Shown piece by piece: positions 12,551 through 25,234 of a DNA stretch of 64,000 nt; the stretch's first letter is position 1, and each line of letters opens with the position of its first letter. The notes under the pieces were generated by a model. The model was given only the letters and a program-made list of their open reading frames with translations, had not been told where the DNA came from and ran no database searches. The translations under genes and the position numbers were made by a program. Source of the stretch: Combretum micranthum (lineage: Eukaryota; Streptophyta; Magnoliopsida; Myrtales; Combretaceae); assembly GCA_024138025.1 (NCBI GenBank), contig JAMXBD010000975.1:372001-436000 (forward strand). The letters are read 5' to 3'.

Positions 12551-12765
12551 ATGATTAATTGGATTTAAAAGATAGCTTTTGAAAGTCGCTATATTGCTAT
12601 TAGATTCAAGACATTTTTCTTGTCTTAAAGGAATGGAAATGTCATTATGAAAATGATAAGTTTAGTTATATATCTTAAATTCCCAAAAAGTGATTCTATC
12701 ACCCTAAAATTTTTTAAAAGATGCATTTAGCTCCTTATTAGCATGTTTGAAGCGATAGCTATTTT

Positions 12766-13364
12766 GAGACTCTTAATAGATGATGTGGTAGCCTTTATGT
12801 GCGAGTATGGAGGTATTGCACCATCAAAGCAATTTTCTAATACCCAAAACATGCACATGTTTTTTCATAATATCTATGGACTTATACATGCATATAAAAC
12901 TAAATCTTGATGTATGGTTGTCTAAATTGATCTATAAAACAAAAATACTAACAATGATGTGATTTACTTAAGGCAAGCTTATGAATGATTAAGTTACCTA
13001 CAGTATGATCATTGGAATGTCTAGTATACTATGTGCACTGTCAATATGATGTACTAGTTGTCTCATTTTTGTCGTATCGATCATACAAAGATCTCCAAGT
13101 ACTTCCATGTCATCTTTGGATGAAGCTTTAACGAAAGTAAATCTAGTGATTTTGACAAAAGTAAATTTAACACATATAGTAGGATTATATGAAGTTAATC
13201 ATGCAATAGAGTGCTGAGTTTACTGATGATTGAGCTAAAGTAAATGAAAGCTTTCAGTTCTGCTTGGTCAATTTCCATTCATAATTTATTTTTCTTAACC
13301 TTTGCTTTGTGATTTTAAAAAATGATTTGCTTAAGGCAAGCAAAAGCTTAAGTGTGGAGGAATA
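12766..13364 (+). mobile_element. 3' internal end of an LTR retrotransposon with polypurine tract
   Basis: No protein is recognisable. The right end carries the motif GCTTAAGGCAAGCAAAAGCT followed by TAAGTGTGGAGGAATA, ending at 13364. From memory this resembles a sequence found just before the 3' LTR of many plant gypsy-type and large non-autonomous elements, where the GTGGAGGA part acts as polypurine tract. Where the element begins on the left is not clear. Confidence 0.5.
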
Positions 13365-14235
13365 TGATAAGTCTTTTACACTCTATTCTATTCATAGGAA
13401 ATCATGCTTGATAGGATTCATTTTTAGGAAAATTCCTCTTATTTTATGCATTTATGAGTTAAATGTTTTTTCAGCTCCATCGATCATAAAAATAAGAAAC
13501 AAAGTGATTTCAATTAAGATCAGAGCAAAACAAGAACAATATTAGAAGATAAACTCAATCATGGCTACCAAAGATCCCTTTCGAGGGTAAGAAAATAAGG
13601 CAAAACAAGGTTGTAAACTCCAGTTTTTCTAGTAATTAAGTAAACTTCGGAAACCAGAAAACGAAACCCTAAATCGAATTAGTACAAGCTTTGTGAGAGA
13701 AACCTAGGAACCCTAGATCCGACTTTCCTTCAGTTTCAAATCAAAAGAACTTTTATAAAATAATATAATGTGGAATATTGTTTTAAAGTATATTTTAAAC
13801 CATAAAAAGTTTTGATTTCGAAAAATTTTCTATTCCGGGCTTCTCAAGATCCATTACGGAAAAGCGAGCCTCGGAACTAGAAATTCAGAAAAATATTCCG
13901 GAATACTCGTTAAAACCGAAATTTAACAAGGATTTCAAAAATATAAGTTTTATAATTTTTCGGGTTATAAAAATTACAATTATAGCATTTTTCCCGTATT
14001 TTCTTACTACCTGTAAAGTAGATGTCTTGTCTACTATTCATTACTATTCACAAGTATAACCTACTACACACACAAGCCATACCCTAGTCTTACATCTTTA
14101 CAATCACTCTTAATATTTTCTTTTCCAAGAAATTTTTGTTCTTAACAAATTATAATTAATATTTTTTATTACATAAATTACAAATTTAAAACAATTTCAA
14201 CTCTTCCTCTCTCACTCATGCAAGTCGCTCCCCCT

Positions 14236-14251
14236 CCCCCCCCCCCCCCCC
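14236..14251. repeat. Poly-C run (C16)
   Basis: Sixteen consecutive C residues follow CCCCT inside LTR copy B, upstream of its TATA box. Neither copy A nor C has it, so it is a copy-specific expansion or a sequencing-sensitive homopolymer. Confidence 0.8.
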
Positions 14252-14317
14252 AATTTGACTTCAAATTGCCTTATTTTATTTCCTTTTATTAATTAAAACG
14301 AACCCTAATTCGCTTAC

Positions 14318-14325
14318 TATAAATA
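14318..14325 (+). promoter_or_regulatory. TATA box of LTR copy B
   Basis: TATAAATA is found at the position equivalent to the boxes at 651 (copy A) and 48367 (copy C, minus), followed by a C/T-rich leader in all three. Confidence 0.55.
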
Positions 14326-17300
14326 ATCTTTTAATTTCTCTCTTTTCATTTTTACTTCATTTGTTCAAAACTCACAAAATCCTCTCTATTTCTCTCCTCT
14401 AGCGTGAGCCTCTCCCACACACACACACACTCCACAAGCTTCATTTCTTCTTCATTTCTCCACTTGATTCAACTTTAGGTGATAAATCCTAAGTTTTTTT
14501 ACCATTTAATCTAGTAATGGCAAGATTATTCATGAGTATTTTCACTTTAAGTCCCCATAAGCATTTGCTAGGGACAAGAAAATACTAAAACATGAAGTAA
14601 TCTTCATGTTCAAGCATATAAAAGTGATGATCATGTTCATGCATATAAAAGTAGATTAAAGTAGAGATCTTGCATAAAAATCCATGTTCATGCTTTTAAA
14701 CTTCATTCCATGTATTATTAAGTAGTAGATCTAGCATTTAGATACTCATAGTATACTTGACATTCATGATCTCGTGAATATTTTGAGTTTTCATGCATCA
14801 ATGCTCATAAAGGCTTTGTTTTGTGCATATAAATGTTGTAGCTAGTAGATCTTTAAGTAGATAAGACAAGGAATTTAAAAAGGAAAAGTTTTTGTTTGAA
14901 ATGTTCAAAGAAAAATTCGTATGACTTCAAAGCTATGTTTTAAAAACCCATGTATCAACTTTAAAACTTGTGTTTTAAATGAAAAATGAAGGATATAGGT
15001 AATAGATATCATTAAGTAATGATTTTTATAAGTTGAAATGAGTTTTGATGAGATTAATGTGTAAAACAAAGAGTAGAAATAAGATAGGAAATTTTGAGTT
15101 ACTAGTCAACTTGTGAAATTCGTAATTTTGGATGATGGCCATAAAAAACACCTATTTTCCAAGCTCAAAATGAAAATTTTATTTAATAAATGGAAGTCCT
15201 TAAGGAATAGTATAGTGAAGCCTTAAAGTTTAATGCATTAAATAAGTTTTTCCCAAATGAATTATTCAAAAATTAAATTTCTAAAAATTCGGATTTGTGA
15301 ATAAATCCTATTTGAAAACATATTGACAAAGTGTAAAATGCAAATTTTTATGTAAAAATGAAGGTATTAGGTAATAGATGTTATGAAGATTCAATTCTAG
15401 TAAAGATAATTAGAAATTCCTAAGAATTAATCCCAAAACACAGGTGAGTTATCAAAGTTAGGAAACTAGATTTCTCATAAGTAGTTATTGTTGAAGTCTT
15501 GCAAAATAAAGAGTTCTAAAAATTTCTTTTAGTAAAAATCATCAAGATCATGCATACATTAAACTCATCACATGCCATTCATGTTAGGAAATCATTAATA
15601 TTGCATGTATAATTGATTTATCAAGTAGAAACATTTCAAACATTTACAAAACTATTTTTCAGAAATGGAAACCGTTACTGATCAGAACTGATCCTTCTTT
15701 TTTGTGACCCAAACATTTTCAAAACTTGAAAATAATATTAGAATTAAATAGATCTTTTGAAGTAGATAGAAATAGATATATAATTTGCGAAATTCCGAGT
15801 TAAAATGACCAAGTTATGGTCGTTTTAAGTTGGGACTTCTGCAAATAGCGAGAATTACGAATTTTCTAAGCTTATATATATTTTGGATTAGTTAAGTGAT
15901 GAAATACTTATTAGAGTATCTCTTCCTTTTTAGGTGATCCCGAAATCGACGAATTTTTACCACCAGACTATTATTACTAAAAGACTGTTGAACCATGGCC
16001 GAGTGAGTATTATTTCCGATTTCAATTATTGTCTGTAGTTGTAATGGTAGTTACACTAGATACTTGGTAAAGATAAAATGGATATGCATGATGGGGATGA
16101 ATGGGAATTATATATATTGTTGTTGATATGAGAAATCGAATATAAGAATATCGAAGCGGGTTGATTAACCATTGCTTGTATAGATGGAATAGGATTGACT
16201 GTCTGCAATTATTGATTGATCACTTAAATAATTGGTATAATTGAATATTCGGAATTGAAAATAAATATGAACTCATTCATATCATAATAGGGATGGAGCA
16301 TTAGCATTTGTTGGTTTTCTGTGATCCTAAACGGTGTAAAAGTTGGTTAATCGTGATCCATAAAACGAATTAAGGAGTTAGTTAATTGTGTTCTATAAAA
16401 TGAATTTATAAGTTGGTTGACCGTGAGCCTAAACAATCGTACCGCATGATTCATTAATCTGCTAACCCAGGATGGAGGGCGCAAGTCCATCCACATATGA
16501 TTTCTAACTGGTCATATGTTTGTTGAATTTACGTGTTTGATGCATACCACTTGTCTGATTAAACACTTGTTTGGATTGATGTGCTATAATTATGATCTTA
16601 GAAGTCTTCACTCACTAAGCTAGTGTAGCTTACGTCCCTACAGTTTCTATTTATTGCAGCACAAATTCATATGACTTAGGCCGAGACAAGCTACAGCTCA
16701 AGTACAGGAGTAGGCGTTTCCTCTAGAAGTTGTATTCAGATCTGATTAGACTTCCATAGGAAACCAGGAGACTCCGGATGACTGTAATGGATCTCTAAAT
16801 ATTCTTTTTCGGGGGAATGCCCTTTAGACTTTGTAACTAATTACTTCTGTGTTTTTTATTTATTATCTAATGCTATTGAATGCTGAATTAAACTCTTTAA
16901 CTCCATTGAGTAGAGTATTCTGTTGTCGTAAAGGGACGCCTTATATCTATACAAGACTCTCGAAGGACTTGGGTAGTAATTCAAGAGTCTTATATGACAT
17001 GTGGCAGACTGTTACTTTAAGATACCCCTATGGGGCGTGACAAAGGTAAAAGTGCAAATCGCGCCTTCAATCACTCCTTTAAGTTGAGCCGTGGTTTACA
17101 CTAAGACAACCACGCCTTGACAGACTCTAATCACGCCCAAGAATCGTGCTTGCGATTCTACCTACAGTTCAAACTGACCTTCAATCACGCCTTTGAAGAA
17201 AAGACACAACTTAGATTGCAGTCAACCTTCAAGCCAATAATCTAAGCTAAGAAAATTGACCCTATCATGTGTCTATTACCTTGCTCTCATGCATGCCAGA

Positions 17301-18354
17301 ATAAGACAAATTCCATTTTAAAGAATCTGTTACGTCAGTAAATAAAATCTCTATGATTTATATGCCCCGTCACTTATATATAAATGTGCAATAATGTATT
17401 ATACTATGTGTGACAAATTTCTAACATAATATAAAGTAATGAGAGAATTTTTAGTAAGAGAAATTTTTCTTCTTACTAGAGATTTGAGGGTAAGTTCATA
17501 TTAAATCTAATGTTTGTTCTTAGATTTTTTGTGCTTAATCTTTAATATTTATCTTTAATCTCATATTGTTTTTCTTAAACCTGTGCTTAATGTTTACATT
17601 CATAGAAAAATAATTATCTTAACTTAAGGTTTGTGAATCCAAGACCTGATTCATGTGATTTCAAATGCGTTTTAATTGAAAATTGACTGGGTACCTGTAT
17701 TTATTAACTTGAACTTATTTTTCGTGGGTTCAATTGTGTGGTGCATCTTTTAGATTTATGTTTGATTTCAGCTAAATAGATTGACGATCATTTTTTGAAT
17801 AAGCTACTAAAATGAGTTAATAATCACCTAAGATAGGGATGATAAAACTTTCTTTCACTTGGTTTCAAATTCATAAAAATGGGTTCTAATCAGAAGACTC
17901 TTAATCTTTATGTGGATCTAGATTGTTGATAGCTTGTGAATAGATGTCTGTGGTCTTATCTAGACTAGAGTTTCTGACCTTGAAAGAGGTTTTAGCTATC
18001 TTAGTGAACCAAATAATACAAATATACCTAGAAACAACTCTTTGATTTTGTTAAAAAATCACATGATAAGGACATGGTGATGCAGATCCTAAGATCTATC
18101 TTGCATTAACAAACTTATATTTTCAATTTGCCCTAAAAACGTGTATATAATTAGTTTTAACCTCAGCTTAGCTTTTTTATTTTTATAATGTTGTTCTAAA
18201 TCTTTCTCTGGCTAGATAATAGATTGAGAGTGAGTACGGCAAATGCTAAAGATCCCTAAGAAATACGATCTAATACTTTTTATGCTATTTTAGTAGGTGT
18301 ACTTGCCTAATTGATAGTTGTGTGACCGAAGTTGAACATAATTTATTAGCATCT

Positions 18355-18985
18355 TTATAAATTTTTGGAAGCCTTCACTTCATGATTTAATACACATTGG
18401 GATACAAATGCCAACAACTTCATAATCATCTTAGTAATATAATCCATGATTTTGATCTTATCAATTTCCAAGGGTTGTTGATGATTTGTCATTGAATCGA
18501 TGAGGTAGAATCTCTTAGCTACATTAGTTGTAAATTGATTCTCATCATCCTCCCAGGTTTGTTGTAGATTTTTTCTCAAATCTTGATGGAAAGTATATCC
18601 ACCTGGATTAAAGATAACCTGCAAAACTCAAAAATAATGAAATATAAATTTCCAGCTATGCTTCTCATAAACTTCCTCCAATGCTTGATCAACAAATCCT
18701 CTCTTGAACAATAATTCCTATAGCATTTCAACTCCAGCTCAAAGCACTTTTAACCATACAATACCATAATCAGTGCCCAAACCAATGGCTCTCCAAACAA
18801 TTCATACCACTCATCATGAACTTGAATCAACTAAAATCTTATGAAGAAAGACAAGTATTCAACTGATACGTCTCCTATGGTCTCAACAACAATCGCTTCA
18901 AACCTTTGTCTCTGGAAAGAGGTCAACATCACCACAAACTGATACCAAAATTACAATTTGCCTAAAACGCTCTAATACCAAAATA
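18355..18985 (-). mobile_element. Leader/gag-side remnant of a minus-strand LTR element, with primer-binding site
   Basis: Directly inside the LTR at 18986-19677, minus-strand TTGGTATTAGAGC (18969-18981) matches the plant initiator tRNA-Met primer-binding site TTGGTATCAGAGC with one change. From there the sequence runs to an 89-codon open stretch (18624-18355), which I do not recognise as a specific gag domain. A ~35 bp motif in it (GGATTATATTACTAA...) recurs at 19690-19735, upstream of the same LTR. Confidence 0.5.
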
Positions 18986-19677
18986 TGATACACCTAAGAC
19001 AATCACTAGGGTATCCAATCGTACTATATAAGTAAGCCTTAAATCTCAAAGTAAAAATTAAGGTTAGAATAAAGAGAATTACATTACCACATATTATGCA
19101 CCAATAAGTGATTCACAAACATGCAAAGACCTATTTATATTACTCGCAGTAAATCTTGTAACACAATTGCCACAATCAAAGAAGATTTTATTTATAAAAG
19201 CAAAGAGAGAAAATACCCAAAGTTAGTTTTCAATTGAATTCAAGAATCAAGATCTCAGTTGTCTTTTACAAATCATGAACTATTTTTTATAGTAGTCCAA
19301 AATCATAATAAAATATCAAGAAATTACTAAAATACCCATAATAATATCTAATAAAAGACTTAATTAAAAATACGAAAATTCAAACTTGTTGCGTTTCAAC
19401 ACAACTTCCCTCACAAGTCGTATAGGATGCCTGTGTGAAGATATACGCAATCAGACATTCTACATGGCTTCAAACGTAAGCCATGCAGGACTTCAAGAGA
19501 GGTTAGAATGTTCTGCATGACCTTGTATATAAGTCGTGTAGGTTGCTTGTGTAGAGCTTCTCCATTTCATACCTTTAACACAAGTCATGTTGTTATTCGT
19601 GCACTCATGACAAAGCTCCAAAACCCTTGAAATTCATCCTTAATACTTGAAGAAATGTTTATCTTTATTTGGGAACA
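18986..19677 (-). mobile_element. LTR of the minus-strand Ty3/gypsy element
   Basis: Minus-strand sequence of about 692 bp runs from TGTTCCC to GGTGTATCA, with TG/CA ends. It is followed by the primer-binding site at 18969-18981 and preceded by gag-protease sequence. Its middle (19400-19580) has repeated variants of 'acacaagtcgtgtagg' and its inverse. No 5-bp TSD flanks it, as expected for an LTR joined to internal sequence on both sides. Confidence 0.5.
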
Positions 19678-22600
19678 CTTCATAATCTTATTAGTAATAT
19701 AATCCACAATTGTGATCTCATTAGGTAGTAAAGCACCTATATGACTGTTTTACTCAATAGTATTGTAAGTTGAATTTCCTTAGTTAATTCCCCATTTTTC
19801 TTAATTGGTCATTCAAGTGAGGAGTCAATCTAGTATATTTCATCTCTAGATAAGGCTTTAACCTAGAGCTATCTAGACAATTCTTGGTCCCCTTTGCAAA
19901 TGCTAAAATCCGCAGCCATAGGAAATTTCATCTTCAAATGGGAAGGTGAAGGGAACATGCAAAAGGTAAGCAAATTGGCTCAGCTCAATATTATATTATA
20001 CAACAATCAATAATCCACTATCAGAAATCCAACATCATATTTAGCTAAATGCTTGTCATCACCAAGTCTCGTAGTGAGAGTAATAATCTCCCTAACCTTG
20101 ATAGGTTGATTATTGAATTAAAAAGTCTCATGCCTATAAGGTTTCAACATATCTAAATGTGATCATCATGCAATTGGTCAAAATTGTGGCTGAAGAAGAT
20201 ATCTATGTTGCTTCTTATGTCAACTAAAACCTCTGTCACATCAAATCTTGTCACTTTGGCTTAGATCACAAGAGCATCTTAATAGGGATCTTAACATCAT
20301 CAAGGTCTTCATCAATGAATGCAAGAGAGATATATAACTTTTCCCTTTTGACAACAAACATTATCTATTTGCCTTTATCATTCTTGGAACAATTCAAAAA
20401 GATGGTTGGATGGGGTCCTCCTAAAATGGTATTAACTATTTCACAAGCATCATCTTCCATAAATTAATCCTCTTGTTGGCACAATAATGATCATGTCACT
20501 ACCTTCTTTGTTGATACCAATTCTTTTGAATGAGTAATCTACATATTGTTAAAGAATCTTCTCTTTATTGCCCCTTATAGCACAGGTTTCAACTATATAA
20601 TCATTGGTTTTATGCCCATGTCTTTGTGATGATCACAAGACTTGCTTCCATCATTTCCATTTATTCTATTAGGTTCAAGAAAAAATGTATGTGTATCGAA
20701 TCTCCTAGAAGATTTCTTCCTTTAGTCGACTAAGTGGAATAGAGTTGCAATAATAAAACCTTTCCTCCTTTGGTCTTTCTTATTTTGAGTGGAAAATCCT
20801 CCCCAGTCCCCTAGTTAGCCTAAACGATCCTTAATGGACCCCTTATGTTCTTATATTTTTTCCAACCATAATTTGACTTCTCAATTTCATTATGGGCAAA
20901 GATAAAATCCTCCCTTTGCATATTCTTTACAGCCTGTTCCTAAAATTCTTTCAACATTTTAGGTTCGCTATTAGTAAATGAGTGGAAAAGGCTTTCATTC
21001 CAGCAAACACCATAAATGGCTACTTGACTAGCAATGCTTAAATCTAGGCCATTAACTTCAGTCATCACTTGATTGAATTAGGCAGCGTAGTCCCAAAAGG
21101 ACTCATCTTTTATCTGCTTTGTTGGTCCCAAAAGAATAACCAAGAGGGGGTGAGTTAGTTATAAATAAAAATTTTACTTTTCAAGATTTCAAACAAATCC
21201 ACACCACTTAGTTACTCAATTTTAATGGCTTTAAAACTTTCTCCAAAGCAATAAACTTAATAAGTAAAATCTTTAAACAAATTTTGGATTAATTAAAGTC
21301 ACTTAAATCCACGAAAGATTAAACAATAAATTCAAAGTTAAATTCCCAGATTTACTTTTTGATCTACTCTCTGCTTAATAAAATATATTCTAGTTACTCT
21401 CTCATTTACTTTCTAATATAACACAGCTAAGAAAAATAATTAATTATGCATGAAATAAAGAGAGATAAAGGAGTAGAGAGTGCAAAATCGATTTATAGAG
21501 GTTCCGTCTTGAGCGTCAGTCCTCTCTTCCAGCTCTAAGTCGGGACCCAGTATTCTTACCAGTATGTTCACTATCCAATCAACAATCAATAAGTTACAAG
21601 TTGTCTTTACCAAAGCACTTGGCTACAATGCACTTACAATGCACTTGGCTTGATTCTCCAAGCTTTTTCCTTAAGCTAACAATCAATCTACTGAGCCTAC
21701 TTGTAACTCTCAATCTCACATAAGATAAATAAATCTAGATCAGGGAAATAGATTGTGGATCCTCAAAATTTCGAACAAATAAGAACAAAATAAAATGACA
21801 GTAATTTGCACAAATGAAGAAGGAAATTCTTATTCTCTTTTTTCTCTTTGCTTTTTACGTTGTAGTACTATTCTTCTATGTTTTTGGCATGTATAATTGT
21901 CCTTGTTACTTCCAACGGCTAGGACTTGAAGTGGATAAGCTTGGTTCCTGATATTGTGCGTGATTTTAGAATATAATCAGCTTATTTTTGTCTTCTTCAT
22001 CTATAAAATTTGAATGAGTTGTTATCTCGTGTTTTGCTCCAATGGATAAGATTGAGTACCCAACAGCTATATGATAATCATAATCTTGAATATTGAATTT
22101 GATTTGAGACGTTGTTGACAAATTGTAACTCCTGGTACTGTTCACATGAAAATAGGATCATATCTTCTATAATTTTTGAATTCCTTGTATGGACAAATAT
22201 TCGTCAGACAAATTCCTTGCATAACTGGATCGTGTCTTCTATATTTCCAAATAAAAATTTGAATAACCTAAAAAAAAATTTCTTGTAGATCATGTGATTT
22301 TCCTTGCTATAAAAAAAACATTAATTTCCCAAAAATAAACTTTAGTCCAACAAAAACTTAAATCCTCATAGACATTTGAACCAACTTAGTGGAACATAAT
22401 TGAATGTATTACCTAAATACACTTAACTTTGGAGCTGGGTCTTCAAAACAACAAATCTATCAAGAAAAATCAAATCTGGAACTTGTTGTTCGTATTTTGC
22501 AGTTTTTACAAGTTTGCAATGTAGTGTCTGATGCACCTTCTGACTGTTTTAAGAATCTTGTAAACTAGCGGAATACCTTTTGAATAACCTTTTGACTATT

Positions 22601-23040
22601 CATTTGTTCTTGAAAAAACTTTCCAAACTTTCTAATTACGTTCTGAATTGAGTCTCTTTTGAAACACATTTTCATAAATCAACTTTTATCATATTTAAGT
22701 ATTGCACGCTTTAATAAATTTATTAGTAACTACTTAATCATTTTTGTTATCATCAAAATCATTATTTGAGAGAAACCAACATGCTTGATTTAATAAAGAG
22801 ATGAATTATCTTTTCTAATTAGGCAATTACTATAGAATGATCATTGACGGTGTTTACCAACTCCTCGAAATTACTAATGGAAGCGATAGGTAATTGACGG
22901 TACCAACCACAGCTTACCTTAAGAAATGTTCTAGGAAGACTTTGCAAAAGATTGTATCATTAAAACGGAAAACGAAAATATGGTCTTTGTATCAGCACAG
23001 ATGTTCATCCAAATTCATAGTTCCATTTTTACATTGTGAA
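19678..23040 (-). pseudogene. Ty3/gypsy gag-protease relic, Tat/Ogre-like, split by solo LTR J
   Basis: Read on the minus strand in broken frames. From about 22960 comes a gag stretch, SISNFEELVNTVNDH, of the kind L..GSI.SFEEL..KF. Beyond LTR J follow QIKDESFWDYAA.FNQVM and WNESLFHSF (about 21115-20960). A spacer domain, CDHHKDMGHKTNDYI (about 20640-20595), matches the C.FH.D.GH.T..C pattern of Tat-type gag. EIVNTILGGPHP lies near 20430-20400. A protease-like stretch, VLVDIRSNIDIFF (about 20230-20180), has lost the DGGSS catalytic triad except its Asp. SYNIELSQ..., near 19990-19960, corresponds to the AYN.ILGR area. RT and integrase were not found. Many stops; non-functional. Confidence 0.65.
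21120..22781. mobile_element. Solo LTR J (TSD TGCTT), inside the gag relic
   Basis: A 1662 bp insert starts TGTTGGT and ends ACCAACA, a perfect 7-bp terminal inverted repeat. The perfect 5-bp TSD is TGCTT at 21115-21119 and 22782-22786. Gag reading resumes on the far side. Near the left end is 'ccaagagggggtgagtta', a stretch I associate with copia-type LTRs; the superfamily call is an inference. No internal domains. Confidence 0.88.
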
Positions 23041-23241
23041 ATTAGGTAGCTTCATGATTCAACGAAAGGAATGAAATATATCATTATCTGTTGATTCGTA
23101 CACAAATGCTAAAATGTGATCTTTTATTTGTCAGTTGATTCTACAAATACCAAGACAATAGGCATCCAAAATTTGAAAATTGTAAGCAAATTCGAAATTC
23201 TACAGAAAATTGAGCAAAAGGAGGCTCAAAGCAATAACAGC

Positions 23242-24653
23242 TAAGTTTCATTCACAAAACTTGAACTTTTTCATTATAACATAATTATATCTTAATAAAA
23301 TTTTTGCCTACAAAAATACCTCAACTTTTTAAAAGTTTCACTAAAATTATCTATGAATGGAAACCATTCATTTTTCATCCATTTGTAGACAAGCTAGCAT
23401 ACCTTTAAAATATTTTTTTCCACGTTAGTAACTTTTTATTTATTTTTACTTCTTCCTACTCTCTCTCCCCTATGTTCTATATCCTTCTTACTTCTTTCTT
23501 CTTTCTCATCCTTTTCTCTCTCTCTCACCTTGATACAAACACTACCATCAACATTACCACCACCTCCTCAAACACAACCACTTTTCCTATGCGTGGATCA
23601 AATTAATACGATGGAGAATGGACAAAAGGACTTTAATAGTCCTATGCATGCAATCCATACATGAATCAAGGTTTACTTTTGGCACTCCAAGCTCATGGGT
23701 CATTTTATACTTCAAGTCCAGTATGTCTTCACCAAGTTATTCTAGTTGAGGTCTTCATTTTCGTTGGTTCTCTAAGGAGGAGTTATTGTCTCCATTTACG
23801 GTGAGTGTCTCATGATGGTTTCATTTTGAAGAGTGGCCAACGCAAGCGTATTGGTCAAAGCGGTAGGCCGATACCACTTTGAGGAGTGGATTTGGTTTGG
23901 GCTTCCTTGAAGATGTCATGCTCAGTGATGGATTCAAGAAAGAGAGAGTTAGAGAGAGAAGTTGTTGTTAAAGAGAGAAAGAGGTTGTCATAGAGAGAGG
24001 ATGGAAGGAAGATGATCCATTCCCTTATCTTTAAAATTAAAAAAAAATTCATTAAAAAAATCCCACAAATAAATGAGTAAAGGATATAAAAAAAATACCA
24101 AAACTGGATTTAAAAAGAAAAAAACACCTAAGCATACAAACCACTAAAATCCAATCATAGTCACCACCATCTCCACTGTGAACTCCATTGTTGCTGCTTG
24201 TCAAAGCTCTACCAAATCACTCTTTTGTATACCATTCCTTATTCAACAAACCTACAACCAACCACAACACATAGACCTCTACTGATTATGAACACTAGTT
24301 GGGAAGAGTTCGGAAATATCAAGTTGTCATTTTAATTAAAATGATGGTGATGGTGTCTACAAATTTTTTTTTTTTAATCGAGGGTTCGGGTTAGTTAGAA
24401 AAAAAAAAGGAACAAGTGCAGAGAAGAGAGAAGAGAGAAAGGGGAAAGTGAAAATAAAAATAAAAAGTTGCTGACGTGGATGAAATTTTATTTTTTTTAA
24501 TCATTTTTATTGCCACATGAACAAATGGACGATTTCGTCTGTAGGTACTTTTAGTGAAACTTTTAAAAAGTTGAGGTATTTTTGTGGGTAAAAATTTTGT
24601 TTATGTACAACTCTGGTATAACAAAAAAGTTCAAGTACCATAAATGAAACTTA
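23242..24653. mobile_element. Non-autonomous Mutator-like element with ~105 bp terminal inverted repeats
   Basis: The ends are long inverted copies of each other. The left end reads TAAGTTTCATTCAC...AACTTGAACTTTTT...CCTCAACTTTTTAAAAGTTTCACTAAAA in pieces, and the right end its complement, ending AATGAAACTTA at 24653. Inverted similarity continues inward as CT-rich (23450-23525) against GA-rich (24415-24450) tracts. The interior of about 1.2 kb has no transposase and only short, AC-rich or GA-rich open stretches. A 9-bp TSD could not be confirmed, so the superfamily rests on terminal repeat length and style. Confidence 0.65.
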
Positions 24654-25230
24654 CTGAAACAATAATATTAACCAATTGTTTTTCTTTTTCTTTTTGCCCT
24701 AGTGTATACAAATATATGCAATCTCAAAAGCTACCAAAAATCAAAAAGCCCCTAAAACCTATAAAAATTTATGACATAATTAAATAATTCCTAAAATAGA
24801 AAAAACGTGGATGTGAAGGCTTAAACAATTGGATTTGCCTAAAAAATGACGTCAATCACCACCAAAGCTATAGTTTTTACTTATTCGCTCCTTCTACATC
24901 AAAATGGGGACCAAAGGTTACAAATTTACCACTAACCAATCTTTGTCCCATTTTCCATGTATCTATTTACTACGGCTTCTACTTCATTAATTCACATCTA
25001 TAGGAAAAAGGTTCTTCTATACTGCACCAGGGCGGTTTGATCATCAACGTGGATGTCTTTAGAGTTTAGGCACTTTTTTTGCTCTCATTAATCTCTAATG
25101 CTCTCTAGTAATCCTTTTTTATCTCCTTGGCATTAAATTGTCAAAATGATTCTCTGATACAAGGGAAGATCAAGGAGATGGATCATCAATATGTGTTGAG
25201 AAGCGGTTGGTACCATCGAAGGGTTTTTAA
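24654..25230. other. AT-rich intergenic stretch, nothing recognised
   Basis: No gene, repeat partner or motif that I could support. Confidence 0.4.
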
Positions 25231-25234
25231 TCCC

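Larger units (their letters stand above)
10020..12765. repeat. Right copy of the direct segmental duplication
   Basis: It matches 7890-9600 in the same orientation, over about 1.45 kb once the solo LTR at 11245-12550 is removed. It contains BAHD pseudogene 2. Similarity fades on the right at about 12750, where the left copy reads 'caagcaaagaaacg' and this one 'gaagcgatagc'. Confidence 0.8.
13612..17042 (+). mobile_element. Solo LTR, family 1 copy B (TSD AAGGT)
   Basis: A 3431 bp sequence starts TGTAAACTCC and ends GGGGCGTGACA. The perfect 5-bp TSD is AAGGT at 13607-13611 and 17043-17047. It is collinear with copies A and C: TATA box at 14318, conserved block at 15745-15834, the 'ggatggagggcgcaagtcc' stretch near 16470, and the 'cactcactaagc' stretch near 16608. 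No coding domain, primer-binding site or polypurine tract is present. Confidence 0.9.
13365..18325 (+). mobile_element. LTR L (3' LTR of the preceding element), split by solo LTR B
   Basis: The LTR starts TGATAAGTC right after the polypurine-like tract. It runs to 13611, is interrupted by copy B (13612-17042), and resumes at 17043. Near 18230-18310 it has 'gagtacggc...gatccctaag...acgatctaatac...tgctattttagtagg', the stretch typical of the 3' part of such LTRs from memory. Net length is about 1.5 kb. The right boundary is approximate because no second LTR or TSD was found. Confidence 0.5.

Noticed and set aside
13309..13545. 78-codon ORF spanning the polypurine-like tract
   Set aside because: It runs from retrotransposon internal sequence into the LTR, so it cannot be a natural gene.
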